DNA from: Mytilus galloprovincialis | Lineage: Eukaryota; Mollusca; Bivalvia; Mytilida; Mytilidae | NCBI RefSeq assembly: GCF_965363235.1 | Contig: NC_134847.1 | Location: 63,024,439 to 63,088,438, forward strand | DNA length: 64,000 nt | Direction of reading: 5' to 3' | In this document: positions 1 through 11,929 of the stretch, piece after piece | Numbering within the stretch: position 1 is the stretch's first letter | Layout: the number at the start of each line of letters is the position of its first letter | Translations under genes and position numbers: made by a program | Notes under the pieces: model-generated | Seen by the model: the letters and a program-made list of their open reading frames with translations, nothing else | What the model was told of the DNA's origin: nothing | Database searches by the model: none

Positions 1-110
1 CAACAGTCAATATTGTGTTATCATCTTAATATCACTACATAAACAACAAATGTAACAAAGTAGCACAAAAAGGCATACATCAAATTTAACATTATCATTT
101 TGCTTTTCTT

Positions 111-613
111 ATACGGCTGAATTTATCTATGTAAAGTCTACCCATAAATGAAAGAAGGTTTTCATTACTGGTGTAAAATTGCGCGTTTGAAATTCGCACA
201 GGTAGACATAAAACTAATTTTGTCGTATGACGGCATACATAAATGCAGACTCACGTAAAGTAGATATAACAAAAAACAGACTTACAGTTAAAATAATAAA
301 TAAAATAATGGTGTGGTTCAAAGTATGACGGGACACATAAGTACAGTTTCACGTCAAATACGGCTGAATTTATCTATGTAAAGTCTACCCATAAATGATA
401 GAAGGTTTTCATTACTGGTGTAAAATTGCGCGTTTGAAATTCGCACAGGTAGACATAAAAATAATTTTGTCGTATGACGGCATACATAAATGCAGACTCA
501 CGTAAAGTAGATTTAACAAAAACCAGATTTAACAGTAAAAGTAATAATAATAAATAAAATAATGGTGTGGTTCAAAGTATGACGGGATACATAAGTACAG
601 TTTCACGTCAAAT
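111..613. repeat. Two-unit tandem duplication of about 247 bp
   Basis: The block beginning ATACGGCTGAATTTATC at 111 starts again at 358, giving a unit of about 247 bp. The copies differ by a few substitutions and short indels, for example a longer AATAATAAT run in the second. Shorter, more diverged pieces of the same unit (GACGGGATACATAAGTACAG and its variants) continue to about 780. The array lies immediately on the 3' side of the minus-strand reverse-transcriptase fragment at 854-1630. I infer that it is the 3' untranslated part of that element. Confidence 0.85.
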
Positions 614-853
614 GTATATCATAAAAAACAGACTAAACAGAAAAAGTAGTCTTATTGAATAAAATAGTTTAGTCATTCATAGTATGTCAAGATCCTTAAG
701 TAAAAGTAATATCAATAAATGAAATAATTTTGCCGTTCAAAGTATGTGGTTTTACGTAACCACAGATTCACTTCAAATGAATATCTAAAAAAGACATATA
801 AAAGAATACTATAATACGTAATTAAGATGCTAACAAACGTCAGTACGCAAAAT

Positions 854-1630
854 CTATACTTCAAGACCATCTTGTATTATTTGTGAAGTTGATACGGAAT
901 ATTTATCAACAAGTTCCGGGTATCTTCCGATGAACTTTTTAACAAAAAGGACGAGACGTTCTTTGACATACCCCTGGTTCATCAATTTTCTGCTCAGACA
1001 CTGGTGACGTTTTACAAAGTCTGAATAGGAGCTGCAAGCTCTTGAATACCTAATAAGTTGGGAAATGTATATTCCATATGCAGGTGAAGTTGTTATATTA
1101 CTACTAAGGTGGGGGAAATTGATAATTTCAAAATTAAAATCGTCTCGTTTGTCATAGATTCTGGTACTGAGATGACTGTGTATGTCAAATTCGAGGTATA
1201 AGTCTAAAAATGAGGCAGAGGAAGCCGTGTCTGTGGTCTCTTTAATTTCTAGTTCTGGTGGGTATATTAATGGAATCCAATCAGAAAAGTTCGGATTGTT
1301 AATGGAAAGAACATCATCAATATATCTGAAAGTGAAATTAAATAACCTGGCTTCTTTGATCTTCTTGTTTTTGACAAGTGTCTGAAGGAACTCCGATTCA
1401 TATGAAAATAAGAAGAGGTCGGCAAGGAGAGGCGCACAGTTCGTTCCCATAGGAATGCCGACAATTTGTTGAAAAAGTCTACCTCCAAATTCAACAAATA
1501 TGTTGTCAATAAGAAACTCCAGCATACTGATCACTTGTTCCTCTGTGTAGTATGTTTTACCCTTTTGTTCCTTATTAACAAAATATGCCTTATGGTATCC
1601 CAAAGTGATAAATTTATAGCGTATGCTACT
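854..1630 (-). mobile_element. Reverse-transcriptase fragment, Penelope-like or other non-LTR family (C-terminal half)
   Basis: The minus-strand reading frame has the RT landmarks in order: GIPMGTNCAPLLADLF (fingers/palm), FRYIDDVLS (catalytic YxDD) and then a long conserved C-terminal part containing IYDKRDDFNF and YISQLIRYSRACSSY. The N-terminal half of the RT is absent. Similarity stops at about 1630, exactly where the inverted-repeat element at 1631 begins. This family is common in mollusc genomes. I think it is Penelope-related, but I see no GIY-YIG endonuclease here, so the clade is uncertain. It is a dead fragment. Confidence 0.85.
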
Positions 1631-3641
1631 ATAGACAGAAGAAAGATAGGTTTCTCCTTATTTTCTAATTTTTTTTTCTGACATCTAAGAATATATATAC
1701 ATATACAACTATTTTCTATTGTGATATGCAATATTTTCTACAACCGTTCTATATTAACGAAGAAATAAGTAAAAATGCATGTCAAAATGACGAATTGAGA
1801 GAACTTTGCCTCGAAATTGTTTAATTTCTGGTTAAATTGTTCACATTGTACGGAAAGAAAGGTACGGGAAGATAGATACTGACACGGAGATTGCAAAACT
1901 AGTCATTATGATCATCTCAATACTTGTATTTCTGTGTATAGAACGAAAGAAATGGGTCATGTCAAATTAAAATACACCGGTTTCGTCATTGTTGTTTACT
2001 ACACAATCGCCCGGTTTCGTCTATATATATCACCCGGTTTTTTTATATTTTTTTAAAACCAACAATTTATGAAAAGCAACATTAACACGGATCTGAACAT
2101 TTTCTTTCGAAAGAATTTAAATATATATTTATTATAAAGTAAACTTGGCGTGTTTAAATTTATTTACATTGGTAATTATAGTAATACATATTTTCCTTAT
2201 GAAAGGCGTATCCGTTATTTCACTGATCTTCAAACTAATTTTAAATAGAATATAAATACTCAATAGCAAACACTGATATCTAATTATTTTTTTAACATTA
2301 ACATTATGATATTTTTTATAGGTTTTGAGATACATCGCAATATGTGACCCCCCCTTTTTTTTACAGAAAAAACTAACGCAACTTTAAAATATCACCAAAA
2401 AGTATGCAGAAGTTTAGATTCATATAAGAAATGTGTACAGTTTAATGCAATAATTATAAATCGTTTTGAGATATGGCGCGACATGTTAAAAAAAAAACAC
2501 AGCTCCTGTTTTTCTTACAAAGTCCTGTAACTCAAAAAGATTTAATTTGATTTTCACTAAAAGGTTTACAGATCGTTTGACCATTTCAAGAAATAACTTT
2601 GTTAAGTTTCATGAAAACTAGATCAGTTGTTCTCAAGTTACGGTGCGACATTTTTACGCTGAACAGAAGGATAGACGGATAGAATGACTGATAGATGGAG
2701 GAACGGACGGATGGAAGGAAGGACAGACGGACGGACGGGCGGATGTATACAATAATACGTCCTCTCAAAATTGTGACGGGAGTGTAAAAACGCAATGAAA
2801 TGAAAAAAAAACTCTTAATTAAAGGTCAATAAGTTTTATTAGGATATCGGCAAAGTCGATTTATTTGTATATCTTCTTGACTTCCTAAGTCATTTTTGCT
2901 ATATGACTTATATGTTTGAAAATAATAAATAGAAATTGATAAAAAGAACTTCAAATTCGTCATTTAAGGGCAATGCAATAACTCCTTTAAGAACTAAATT
3001 AAATGTGAAAATTTTATAGTAAATGGACAAATGGTAGAGCTCAACATTTTGAAGATAATCATCTGGCCCTTTCGAATTGTCTATATATCTACGGTTGTTT
3101 TTAAATAATTGACATCATGCACTTTCCTGTTGGGTCAAGTGAGGTGAAAACAGCAAAGAATTCCAAACAAAAATACACCGTTCTTGAATTAAATAAAAAA
3201 ATGTGTAACAACTGAAAATTTCAAATTTCACGAACCAGATAACTTGATCGGACATAGCAAACAACTTCACTGGCGGTTTTTTTCAATAAAAAAATAATAA
3301 GACATATTATTTATATTTAAGTGTACGCACTGACATGTCACAAATGCTTAAATGATATATGTTCATAATGACAAGTTTTGCAATCTCCGTGTCAGTATCT
3401 ATCTTCCCGTACCTTTCTTTCCGTATAATGTGAACAATTTAACGAGAAATTAAACAATTTCGAGGCAAGGTTCACTGAATTCGTTATTTTGACGTGCATT
3501 TTTACTTATTTCTCCGTTAATATAGAACGGTTGTAGAAAATATTGCATATCACAATAGAAAATAGTTGTTTATGTATATATATTCTTCGATATCATAAAA
3601 AAAATAAAAAAATAAGGAGAAACCTATCTTTCTTCTATCTA
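1631..3641. mobile_element. Long-inverted-repeat DNA element (about 2.0 kb, arms about 290 bp)
   Basis: The sequence from 1631 to about 1916 returns as its reverse complement at about 3365-3641. Shared stretches include AGAAGAAAGATAGGTTTCTC at the outer end and GATACTGACACGGAGATTGC at the inner end. The arms differ by scattered substitutions. The interior (1917-3364) has no convincing reading frame. It includes an impure GGAC/GGAT-rich tract at about 2670-2745. The structure fits a non-autonomous long-TIR or foldback transposon. Its left end abuts a truncated RT fragment. The flanking duplication cannot be fixed; a TA dinucleotide is possible. Confidence 0.75.
2670..2745. repeat. Impure GGAC/GGAT microsatellite
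   Basis: A run of imperfect tetranucleotides (GGAC, GGAT, GGAA, GACG) on the plus strand, inside the long-inverted-repeat element. The minus-strand reading frame through it is repeat-derived, so I do not call it a gene. Confidence 0.7.
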
Positions 3642-3867
3642 TTAATGTTCCGTCATTGTGCCGGATGTTAGATACCATCGAGTCCGAACAAATTTTGCCG
3701 GTGTGGTTTAGACACAGTGATATCACAATCCCATAGTACGTAAGAAAAATTTCACCAAGTTCCAACCTTGTACACGAGTCGAATTTTATTTTATCTTACT
3801 CTGAAAGACAATACTTAACGGATAAGCAGTATTTATTAGTCACTAGTTTTACAGTTTACAAAGCATT

Positions 3868-4085
3868 GAATTTTTCGAAAAACTAAGGATTTTCTTATCC
3901 CAGGAATAGATTACCTTAGCCGTAATTGGCACAACTTTTTGGAATTTTGGATCCTCAATGCTCTCCAACTTTGTACTTGTTTGGCTTTATAAATATTTTG
4001 ATATGAGCGTCACTGATGAGTCTTATGTAGACGAAACGCGCGTCTGGCGTACTAAATTATAATCCTGGTACCTTTGATAACTATT
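3868..4085 (+). repeat. Dispersed bivalve repeat, copy A (GACGAAACGCGCGTCTGG core)
   Basis: About 220 bp containing, in order, ATTACCTTAGCCGTA, GGATCCTCAATGCTC, GGCTTTATAAATATTTTGAT, CACTGATGAGTCTTATGTAG, the GACGAAACGCGCGTCTGG core and AATCCTGGTACCTTTGATAA. The same order of blocks recurs at 56770-57075 and 57185-57435 (plus strand). It recurs more partially at 30130-30235, 30480-30650 and 59255-59390 (minus strand). It is a short non-coding interspersed repeat. I see no tRNA-like head or poly-A tail that would make it a SINE. Confidence 0.8.
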
Positions 4086-5370
4086 CACTGGCTCGGATGA
4101 CTTGGTTGATTTGAGACTTGTTCCCATAAAAAAATATATATCTTCGGTGACAAGACTTGTCCTGATGTCAATTATGAACAGGATATGATACTTGAGTACA
4201 CGATAAAAATAAATATACATATATTTATATAACCGTTTGAGGTATAGGCAAGATGTGCATATTTATCTACATGTCCAACAATGAATTAGTACTACAATTG
4301 GATTTCTTAACTTATGTTATATTTTATGCATACGGGCCCAGGTATTCTCAAATATTTAGCAAAGTCATGGTGGTGTCCCTAAAACTTTCAATATTTTAAA
4401 CTTTACTTCTAAGAATCTATTGTTTTTAAGCATTTGGATAAATGAAAATAACTCATTATGTATTAATGACATCCCGTCGAAGAACTTTATGAAGAACAGT
4501 TTGATTTCTTGCAAAAATAATAAAACAGTTTATAACAAACTACGCAACAAACATTAATATAAAATAGTAACGTATAGAACTCACCTGAAAGTAAAACAAA
4601 CATTATATTAGACACAAATTTCCTAATCCCCGCATACTTTAATAATGATAATAAAAAGATGTGAGAACGCTTGAGTTGGTGGTAAGGTCAATAATAAAAA
4701 TGTAAACGTTAAAGTGTCATCACTTACCTGATGGCTATATATATGTATGTCCACATCGGATTACAACCTGCAAACAATGTATTCAGTCGAACACCTGTAA
4801 GATACTGATTTAATGTGTAATGAAAAGTAAAGTTTACGGATATCTGAACGTGTAATTTATAAAGTATAAAGATGCACATAAATAATTTTAATTTTAATAG
4901 GATCTAGTTTTTTTTTTTAAATAACCCGATTTTATGATAAAAGAAAAATAAATACATGTATACTTAATATGATTTCTTGCGGAGCTGAATGACAGTACGA
5001 AACGTGTGAATATTTTCGTCAAATGTATATATCGTTGTATTATAATGCAACCTTTAATTTGTTTATCATTAGGTTCATATCATAAAATCGTCCTTTTGAA
5101 GTGACTAACATTTGAAATGTCTTTAATTTATATTTTAGATACACAGCATATATTGACATATACTATCAAACTCTTTCGAATAAAAACAATAAGCATTCGT
5201 ATGAGGTTCTACGTTCAAAAGAAGGAATTTTATTTATTTGAATTGTTAAGTGTTCAAATTCATTGCTATGAGACACAACTAAGCTAAACCAAAACTGACG
5301 TGATGGCATGAACACCAAAATGTGCGAGGTCAGGTGTTGAAGAGAGGGGGATGATAACAAAAGGAACATT
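4086..5370. other. AT-rich stretch, nothing recognised
   Basis: No reading frame with recognisable content, no clear repeat boundary and no structured RNA were found on either strand. Short open frames here look like chance. Confidence 0.6.
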
Positions 5371-5439
5371 CAAGTGCCTCGGAAGGGTAGGCAGATCTTG
5401 TTTTACATGTGACACTTGTCCTGTTGTTCATGTTAGTAC

Positions 5440-6360
5440 ACACTCGTTGAAAAATCGTATTCGGTAGGTCATCTACCGAGAAAAGGGGAGTAGATTATAA
5501 TTACGACTATTGGAGCATAACCGTTGTCATCATCGATACGGATATTCCATAATGGTCGACCAATTCGTGATTGCGCCATTAAGATAAATGGAGGGTCGAT
5601 TTAAACTTCACCAAATTGAACTTTTGTTTAAGAGCTTCTTGTTGAGCTCCAACCCTCTATTAGGAAATCTTAATAGTAAATATAAGCCCTGGGATATCGT
5701 CACAACTTGGAGATATATACTCCTTAATCAGGCGCCGCTAGATTGTTACTACGTAGAAATAAAAATAATTGAGCAGCTGAAGTTTGCTCTTTTTGTCTCA
5801 CAGCTCAGTTCTCAGCCGACCATAATTGCCAATTTCTAGATGTAAATCAAGCTATGAGACAGACTTTTTTCCTGTGTATCCTTTATCTCATGTACAATGG
5901 GATGTATGATTTCAACACAGTCACATAATTTAAATAATCTAGTGATAGAACATCATCTATATAGCATATTATTAAGTTAAAGGTTGCTGATAACTTTTAT
6001 CTTATTCCTAAGAATTTCTTGTATAAATAAAACATTTTAAAACACAAGTACAGTTGGTTTTGATGGGAATGCCAATTATGTGTTGAAAAACAAATCGTTC
6101 AAATGTAACGAATATATTGTCAGTCAAGAAATCAAGCATCTTGATATTGTCAGTTTTAAGAAAAAATTGTTTGAATCAGAGTGAAGTACGATTAATCCCT
6201 CCCTATGACAAGAAACTTGTATCTAAGTAAGCCATTATTTTAAACAAACACTTTCAATTTGTCTTTAAGTTTGGAATGGGGAATACTTGTGTAAAATGTA
6301 GAAAAGTCAAATGTGTTAATTCTATATATAGCACAATGAAAAAGTCTTAGATATATGTAC
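5440..6360 (-). mobile_element. Decayed reverse-transcriptase copy, same broad family
   Basis: Read on the minus strand, the segment around 6330-6240 encodes the RT motif DFSTFYTSIPHSKLKDKL. The segment near 6090 matches the FQQ-IVGIP region, and the one near 5955 matches the YIDDVL catalytic region. The 5440-5590 end matches the C-terminal and 3' tail shared with 61000-61190. Order and orientation are those of one RT gene. It is heavily decayed and is more diverged from the copy at 854-1630 than the copies at 24249 and 43590 are. Confidence 0.65.
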
Positions 6361-6869
6361 TCCAAAACCAATATATACATAAATCTGATTTCATCAATAA
6401 TATACATAGATCTCACGTCTTTTGTTATTAATCAACAGAACGACTTATGTTATTTAACATTCGACCTGACACGTTTAAGAAGACAAGGTTATGACAGATT
6501 TTCTACGATGACTGGAGAGGTACCGACGAGAAGATAATCATAGGTACGTCTATGTTATATGTTCCTTTGAAAATATATAACTAAAGCTGATAAAATGTCT
6601 GTTTTAAAAATAACGAATAATTTGTATCGTTGGATTACTGTTTAATAGACGCATCCATATTCTCAATGCAATAACCCCTAAGCCTCAATTTATTCGCCAT
6701 GAATATCTATTTTTTTTATATATTTATTGAAAACAATATAAAAAAATCTAAAAGATGGACAAAAGTTACTTTTGGGATATTCAAACTCACAGATCGAAAA
6801 TAAACTGAAAACGCCATGTTTTATATGAAAAACTCAAACAAACAAATAAAAGTTCACCAGTCACAACAT

Positions 6870-7150
6870 AGAAAACTAAAGACAACTGAAGCAACACTAA
6901 CCTCGTCAAAAACTGGATGTGATCTCAGGTCCTATTGAAGGGTAAACATATCCTGCTCCGAATGTGGCACACTTTGTATTGCTCATGTTATTACAAACCG
7001 ATCAAATGGTCTTATTTGATAGGTCATATTCGTGAAAGGGGACCTGGATTGTAGTTACAACATAATAAACATATTCAATAACATATTTCGAAACGGTCAG
7101 CCAACAGGTGAATTTTACAACACTAGTTCGTCATCTACTGGTGTCCTTAT
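6870..7150 (-). mobile_element. Tail fragment of the same RT element
   Basis: The stretch with AGGTCATATTCGTGAAAGGG, then GGATTGTAGTTACAAC, then AACGGTCAGCCAACAGG parallels 5440-5590 and 61030-61150. In those places it follows the RT C-terminus. Only the extreme C-terminal coding end and the 3' untranslated part remain. It begins with a common mussel repeat (ACATAGAAAACTAAAG) that also occurs at 27240-27330. Confidence 0.5.
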
Positions 7151-7780
7151 TCTAATCTAGAGCCTCGAGTTTTGTGACAATTATATTATGGGTGAACTAT
7201 TCAACACTAAACAAGTAACTCTATTTACATTTCAAATAAACTCTCTTTAGAGATGTGAATATGTTAAAAGCATTATTGATTCCAAATGTTTTTTTTATTA
7301 CGGATGAATACTTTTAAATAAAACATACTAGTGACCTAAACTTGAGGAAAATGTTGGTTTAAATATTACTTGTTTTCAAATTGTTTTTCTTTCTCAAACT
7401 TTCATCGAAACGTCAGGTTTCTAATCATTGTTTATCTGACTGCATTATTTCAATCTCACTTAAAAATGGTGGCCGGCATTTTTAGTATGAACGCCGGTAC
7501 CGATGTCATTCTTCATTTACTTTGTTTTCTAAGTTATCTTTCATTTAAATATCCATTCATTTCCATTTTCGTTCAAATCTTCTCTGATGTTGGGTCTGAA
7601 ATAAAAACAAAAGTGTAATGTGTATGTTGCAATTATAGTTTCCAAAGATATTTCTTTAATTTGATACATTCTTTTTGATTTTATTTAGGCTTATATTGTA
7701 GATCGCAATTCTCCTATGTTAACATGTATATATAATGATATACAGACATGTATAACTAAACATTATCCCTGATAAATTGT
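7151..7780. other. AT-rich stretch, no supported gene
   Basis: Contains an 82-codon open frame at 7370-7618 (plus) with no recognisable domain, no splice context and no codon signal that I can argue for. I treat it as chance. Confidence 0.5.
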
Positions 7781-7789
7781 CTCACAAAA

Positions 7790-7950
7790 AAAAACTTTAT
7801 ACGTAGATCAAAGTTGATCCACCTAAAAAGTAAACTAAACAAAAACACTGAACTTCGAAATAAATCTAAACGAAAAGTCACTTAGCAAATGGCAAAATCT
7901 GACTAGGTACAGGCATTTTCTTAATTAGAAGATATAAATAAAGAAAACCA
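7790..7950 (+). repeat. Interspersed repeat R1, partial copy
   Basis: Carries the blocks ACTGAACTTCGAAATAAATC, ATGGCAAAATCTGACTAGG and GGTACAGGCATTTTC. These occur in the same order in fuller copies at about 10975-11690 and 42690-43280 (plus strand). They also occur in reverse at 42205-42435, 49560-49790 and 61565-61845. Confidence 0.7.
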
Positions 7951-8436
7951 GTGATTAATTAATTATATTTACGCGAACAATATAGTTTACATTTCAAATC
8001 TCTATCAAACATTGTAGGAATTAACAAAAGTTGTAAAAAAGAGGAACGAAATATTATAAATCCGATGTAGAGACGACCGAATTACAATCAAAATCAAATC
8101 GTACTTAATATAAATAAACGAAAGTGGTAATATTCTTAAAATGAGAAAGCCATCCAGCCATAAGAATAACAATGTCAATTTTAACCAAATCAAAAGAAAA
8201 CTGTAACTCAAAAGTATTGAGTGTTATCGCATTATTGTCTCAAATTTTGAATGAGAAATATACATTCCAAATAGTTCTATCAAATGAATAAAACAAACGA
8301 TTATCGTATGAATCGAAACATACTGACACATTCATTTTAGCTGAAATTAAGCAACACTAAATATGACTGTTGTGCTCATAAACGTCTACTAACTGTCCTT
8401 TATAACCGCGCATGCGTGGATAACTGCTTAGCAATG

Positions 8437-8840
8437 TTTCAGTCTTTAGTTTTCTATGTTGTGTGTTGTATACTTATGTTTTTTTGTTGGTCTTTATTTT
8501 CTGTTAAGCCCTGGCGTTATCAATGAATAAAAGAAGGTGTGGTATGGTTGCTTGTGAGACAAATCTTCACAAAAGACCAAACGACATAGAAATTAATAAC
8601 TATAGGTCACTGTATGGCCTAATGAGCAATGTCAACTACAGGAGGACCCGAAATGACAAACGTAAAACAACTCAAACGAGAAAACTAACGATCTAATGTA
8701 TGTTAAAAAAATGAACAGAAAACAAACATGTAACTCAGAAACAAAGTACAACATCTGAAATAATATAGGCACCTGACGTGGGACAGGCACATTCATACAG
8801 CATGGGGAGAGGTTATTATCGTTTTTCTTTTGAATGTACA
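8437..8840 (+). repeat. Composite of two common mussel repeats
   Basis: The left part (CTTTAGTTTTCTATGTTGTG) matches 32570-32710. The right part (GGTGTGGTATGGTTGCTTG, then TATAGGTCACTGTATGGCC, then ACCCGAAATGACAAACG) matches 34590-34790 and 60000-60130. It continues with GGGACAGGCACATTCATACA, which matches 34940-34965. No coding capacity was recognised. Confidence 0.7.
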
Positions 8841-8922
8841 TTTGGTATGTTTCGTCTTTATAGAATTTCATCATCCATAAACTTTTAATAAAATGATAAA
8901 ATTATTACCTCTTCCAGTACTG

Positions 8923-9411
8923 CTATATATAATATAGCCGGAGGCGATTATACTCTGCAACTTTGTAGATGTATTTCTTCCAACGTAAAATATACACTTC
9001 AAGTTGATCATTTTTCTGAACTTTATATAATTCATCAAGAACTAGCTGACTGAAGAAATTATGTTTTCTTCCTACTTTACCAGACATTCTTTGACATGTT
9101 TTCTGATTTGTGCGTTTTAGAGTTATACAAGCAGCGGTCATAAGTTTCCCTCGGTAGGTTCCAGTTGTTAGTGATAGCTCTGCTTTTAAAATTCCATCAG
9201 TAGGCACAATAAAACTGTTATGCTTGTTTATTTGAAAGGAAGATGAATTTGAGATTTGCTTCCAGGCAAATTTGAACGATTTGGTATCGTTTATCAAACG
9301 TTGGAATGTGAGTTTATACATCCCGACGTCGTCGGTGGATTGGTTTGCAGTTATCAACAATACCCCAGTGAGCATGACAAAATAACTCAACGACATGTTA
9401 AGGCACTTCAT
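8923..9411 (-). CDS. Small secreted beta-rich protein, family copy 1 (TNF/C1q-like fold suspected)
   Basis: A 162-residue protein. I choose the ATG at 9411 because it starts a typical signal peptide (hydrophobic core at about residues 8-22), gives the same length as copy 2, and lies just after a splice acceptor (TTTTGCAG, ending at about 9430). A 5' exon should therefore lie upstream and contain only leader sequence. The conserved C-terminal half has LKAELSLTT (about 75-83), AACITLKRTNQKTC (93-106; Cys95 and Cys106 may pair), KVQKNDQLEV and KKYIYKVAEYNRLRLYY at the end. The alternation of short hydrophobic strands, the closing LYYI and the NDQLEV turn recall TNF/C1q jelly rolls. This is inference and no family name is assigned. 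It differs from its paralogues by TTGTYRGKL where they have TTRS, and by RWKKY where they have RGKKY. Confidence 0.75.
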   Translation of the reverse strand: MKCLNMSLSYFVMLTGVLLITANQSTDDVGMYKLTFQRLINDTKSFKFAWKQISNSSSFQINKHNSFIVPTDGILKAELSLTTGTYRGKLMTAACITLKRTNQKTCQRMSGKVGRKHNFFSQLVLDELYKVQKNDQLEVYILRWKKYIYKVAEYNRLRLYYI

Positions 9412-9430
9412 AACAGACTCGGAACACACT

Positions 9431-9440
9431 GCAAAAGTCA
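9431..9440 (-). other. Splice acceptor preceding family copy 1
   Basis: On the minus strand GACTTTTGCAG is followed by TGTGTTCCGAG and then the start codon 9 bases later. The same arrangement (T-rich tract, AG, short leader, ATG) precedes copies 2 and 3. This argues for a conserved intron in the 5' untranslated region. The distal 5' exon and promoter could not be located. Confidence 0.6.
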
Positions 9441-9519
9441 TAAAAATATGTTAATACACATTTTTAGTATTTACACGCTATACATATTAAAGAGGTATAT
9501 CTTGTGTATTTGAGATAAT

Positions 9520-10970
9520 TCCTACATATGAATTGGAAGTAATTTGTGCGTTTTAACTTAACATTGCAGTAGATGAAACAGTGATCAAACAGTAATATGC
9601 TTACTTTTGGCTATGAGAATGATTTAGTACTATTTTAACAAATTGGACGAGTTAGACGCATCTAAGCATTGATTTCAGAAACTTAAATGTCGTAGTTATA
9701 TGTACAACTTACAGATAGAAATATTTAAATAGTTACCATGGTCTACCCCTTAACAGCGAAACAATCACTTTTAGAACTTTGTCTATTTACCAAAATGATG
9801 AAAAAGACGATAAACATGATGTGTGCTAATCGGTGTTGAAATGGCTATAATAGGTCGGAAGAGGGATTACAAACCCAGTGATATTGTTGGCTTTTTTTCA
9901 AAACTACTTCTACCTTTTTTTTTATTTGGGAAAATATGCGTCATTTTTATCGAATTTGGAAATTTATAATAAACCATGAATATGACTGAAACTTCAATTT
10001 TTAGACCCCCTTGCATTTGCCTTTCAGAGGTAAACTCTCATTTGAAATAAGACCCCTTATTGTCAGTGAATATACATAAATACTTTTAAATAGACACTCA
10101 AATCTGCACATATAGTCATTTTAGGCATGAAAAATGTTTAAATGAGTGTTTTTCAGTTTGTATTGATGCACAATTACTACTGAGACTGCACTGTTTGGGA
10201 AAAAGTTGTCTCGAATATTTTTAAGCCATTTTGTTCAATTCGGATTCTTCTCAAAGGTAAAAACCCTTTATTCTCCAGTTCGTCCTCAGTCAATATACTT
10301 CTTTCAGGTAATATATCCTTGTATCGTCCTCATACAACGGCAATAGTTGTATAGTACCGACCTCATACAACGGCTATATTTGTATAGTATTACTTTGGAT
10401 TTATAATTATTCGTTTCTTACCGATTTTCCTGGATTTTTTTAGTAAATGTTAATCACTAATTTAAACGTTCAATTACACATACATCTTTGTAAGGCTTGT
10501 ATGGAAACTTTTGAAATACCACGAAATCAAACATACATGAACATGTAAAATAATGGAATCCGAAGTTAAATTTTCTTCGTATTTTAATTCAGTGTGGACG
10601 TATTTTTCTATACAAACGTTGTTTAAAATTTGAATTATAATAAAGAAAATCAATATATTTATAGAAAAAATAAAGATGTTTTTATCTTTTGTTGCCATCT
10701 TTATTCATTGAATAAGATTTTTTTCACTTGTTTTAGTTTTTTTTTTCATTATGAAACTTAAGATCATTAATTGTTAATTTCGATCAAACCATATCCGTAG
10801 TTGTGTACTCAGTAGGTGATACCTGTTGTGACTGTCAATCAGCCGAGGTATCGGCTAAGTGTAGAATTGCAATTAACAGTACCTATGTTACTGCTCCAGG
10901 GGAATATTTAGACTTATAATGTCTCTTCGATGAAACTAAAGGCCAAAATAGTTTCAAATGATAAACCTCC
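9520..10970. other. Non-coding stretch with a small tandem duplication
   Basis: Mostly AT-rich DNA without a supported gene. At 10325-10390 a unit of about 44 bp (CCTCATACAACGGC, then TTGTATAGTA) is present twice. No other structure was recognised. Confidence 0.55.
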
Positions 10971-10974
10971 ACGA

Positions 10975-11690
10975 TTGATGAATTCAAAAATGATCCTAAA
11001 ATGTAAAATCACAATAATACAAAAACTCCGAGGAAAATTCAAAACCGAAAGTTCCTAGCCAAATGCCAGAATTGTCTTAATACAGGCATTTTCTTAATTA
11101 GAAAAAAAGTAAAATCACAAAAATTCTGAACTTAGCGGAAAATCAATACAGAAAGTCCATAATCACATGGCAAAATCAAATAACAAAACACATCTAAAAC
11201 GAATGGACAAGAACTGTCATATTCCTGACTTAGTACCGGCATTTTCAAATGTAGAAAATGGAGGATTAAACCTGGTTTTATAGCGCTAACCCTTTAACTT
11301 TGATAACAGTTTCATCAAATTCCGTTTAATTTACAATGATGCGTTAACTAAACAGACACAATTATAAATAAAATAGTCAAAATATGGGTACGACAGTCAT
11401 CATCGTGAAACAATTTTAAAAGGAACAATTTAACAGAACACAAAAACATCTATCTACAAATACATTCATTGATTTGTGTGTCTGACGTCAGAAAATTTTA
11501 TATGTCACACAATTTGTCGTTCAATGTACATACAAACAATTTTAAATTCCACATATTAAGCAGTGTTAGCATACAGTGTTAAAAAATCAAAAGTATGTAA
11601 GAATAAATTTCAGAAATAGACCGAGATTTAAATATTCCAAAATTTATATCGAAATTATAAGAATCCACAAATAGCTAATTCCACTACGCG
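10975..11690 (+). repeat. Interspersed repeat R1, long copy
   Basis: From about 11095 the sequence matches 42690-43280 almost block for block: AAAATCACAAAAATTCTGAA, CGAATGGACAAGAACTGTC, GGATTAAACCTGGTTTTATA, AATATGGGTACGACAGTC, AACATCTATCTACAAATAC, GACGTCAGAAAAT and GAATCCACAAATAG. A shorter tandem head lies at 10975-11095 and carries the AGGCATTTTCTTAATTAGAA block. In the second location the repeat sits directly 3' of a minus-strand RT fragment. It is therefore probably the 3' untranslated part of that retroelement. Confidence 0.8.
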
Positions 11691-11929
11691 ATATATGGTG
11701 GTTTTAACCTAATTTAAAAGCCTACTTAACCTACCATGCACTTATATGAAAGTTGCATAAAATTCCATTATATTTACAACGATGTGTGATCAAACAAACA
11801 GACATAATTGGTAAAAATGTTTAAAAAAAAATAGGGATATAGCAGTCAATATTGCGTAATAATCTGAATGAATATGAAAACAAACAAATATGTTTAAAAA
11901 TAATCACAAAAAGACATTTATGTTTACTT

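Noticed and set aside
2586-2795. A 69-codon frame with a PSVRLSFLPSVR pattern on the minus strand
   Set aside because: The pattern comes from the GGAC/GGAT microsatellite in a non-coding element.
3999-4060. A functional hammerhead ribozyme in the dispersed repeat
   Set aside because: The core-like string is present, but no stem I can be formed and the cleavage-site triplet is not conserved among copies. Kept only as an observation to test.
7370-7618. An 82-codon plus-strand frame as a small gene
   Set aside because: No signal peptide, domain, homologous copy or splice context. AT-rich DNA gives such frames by chance.
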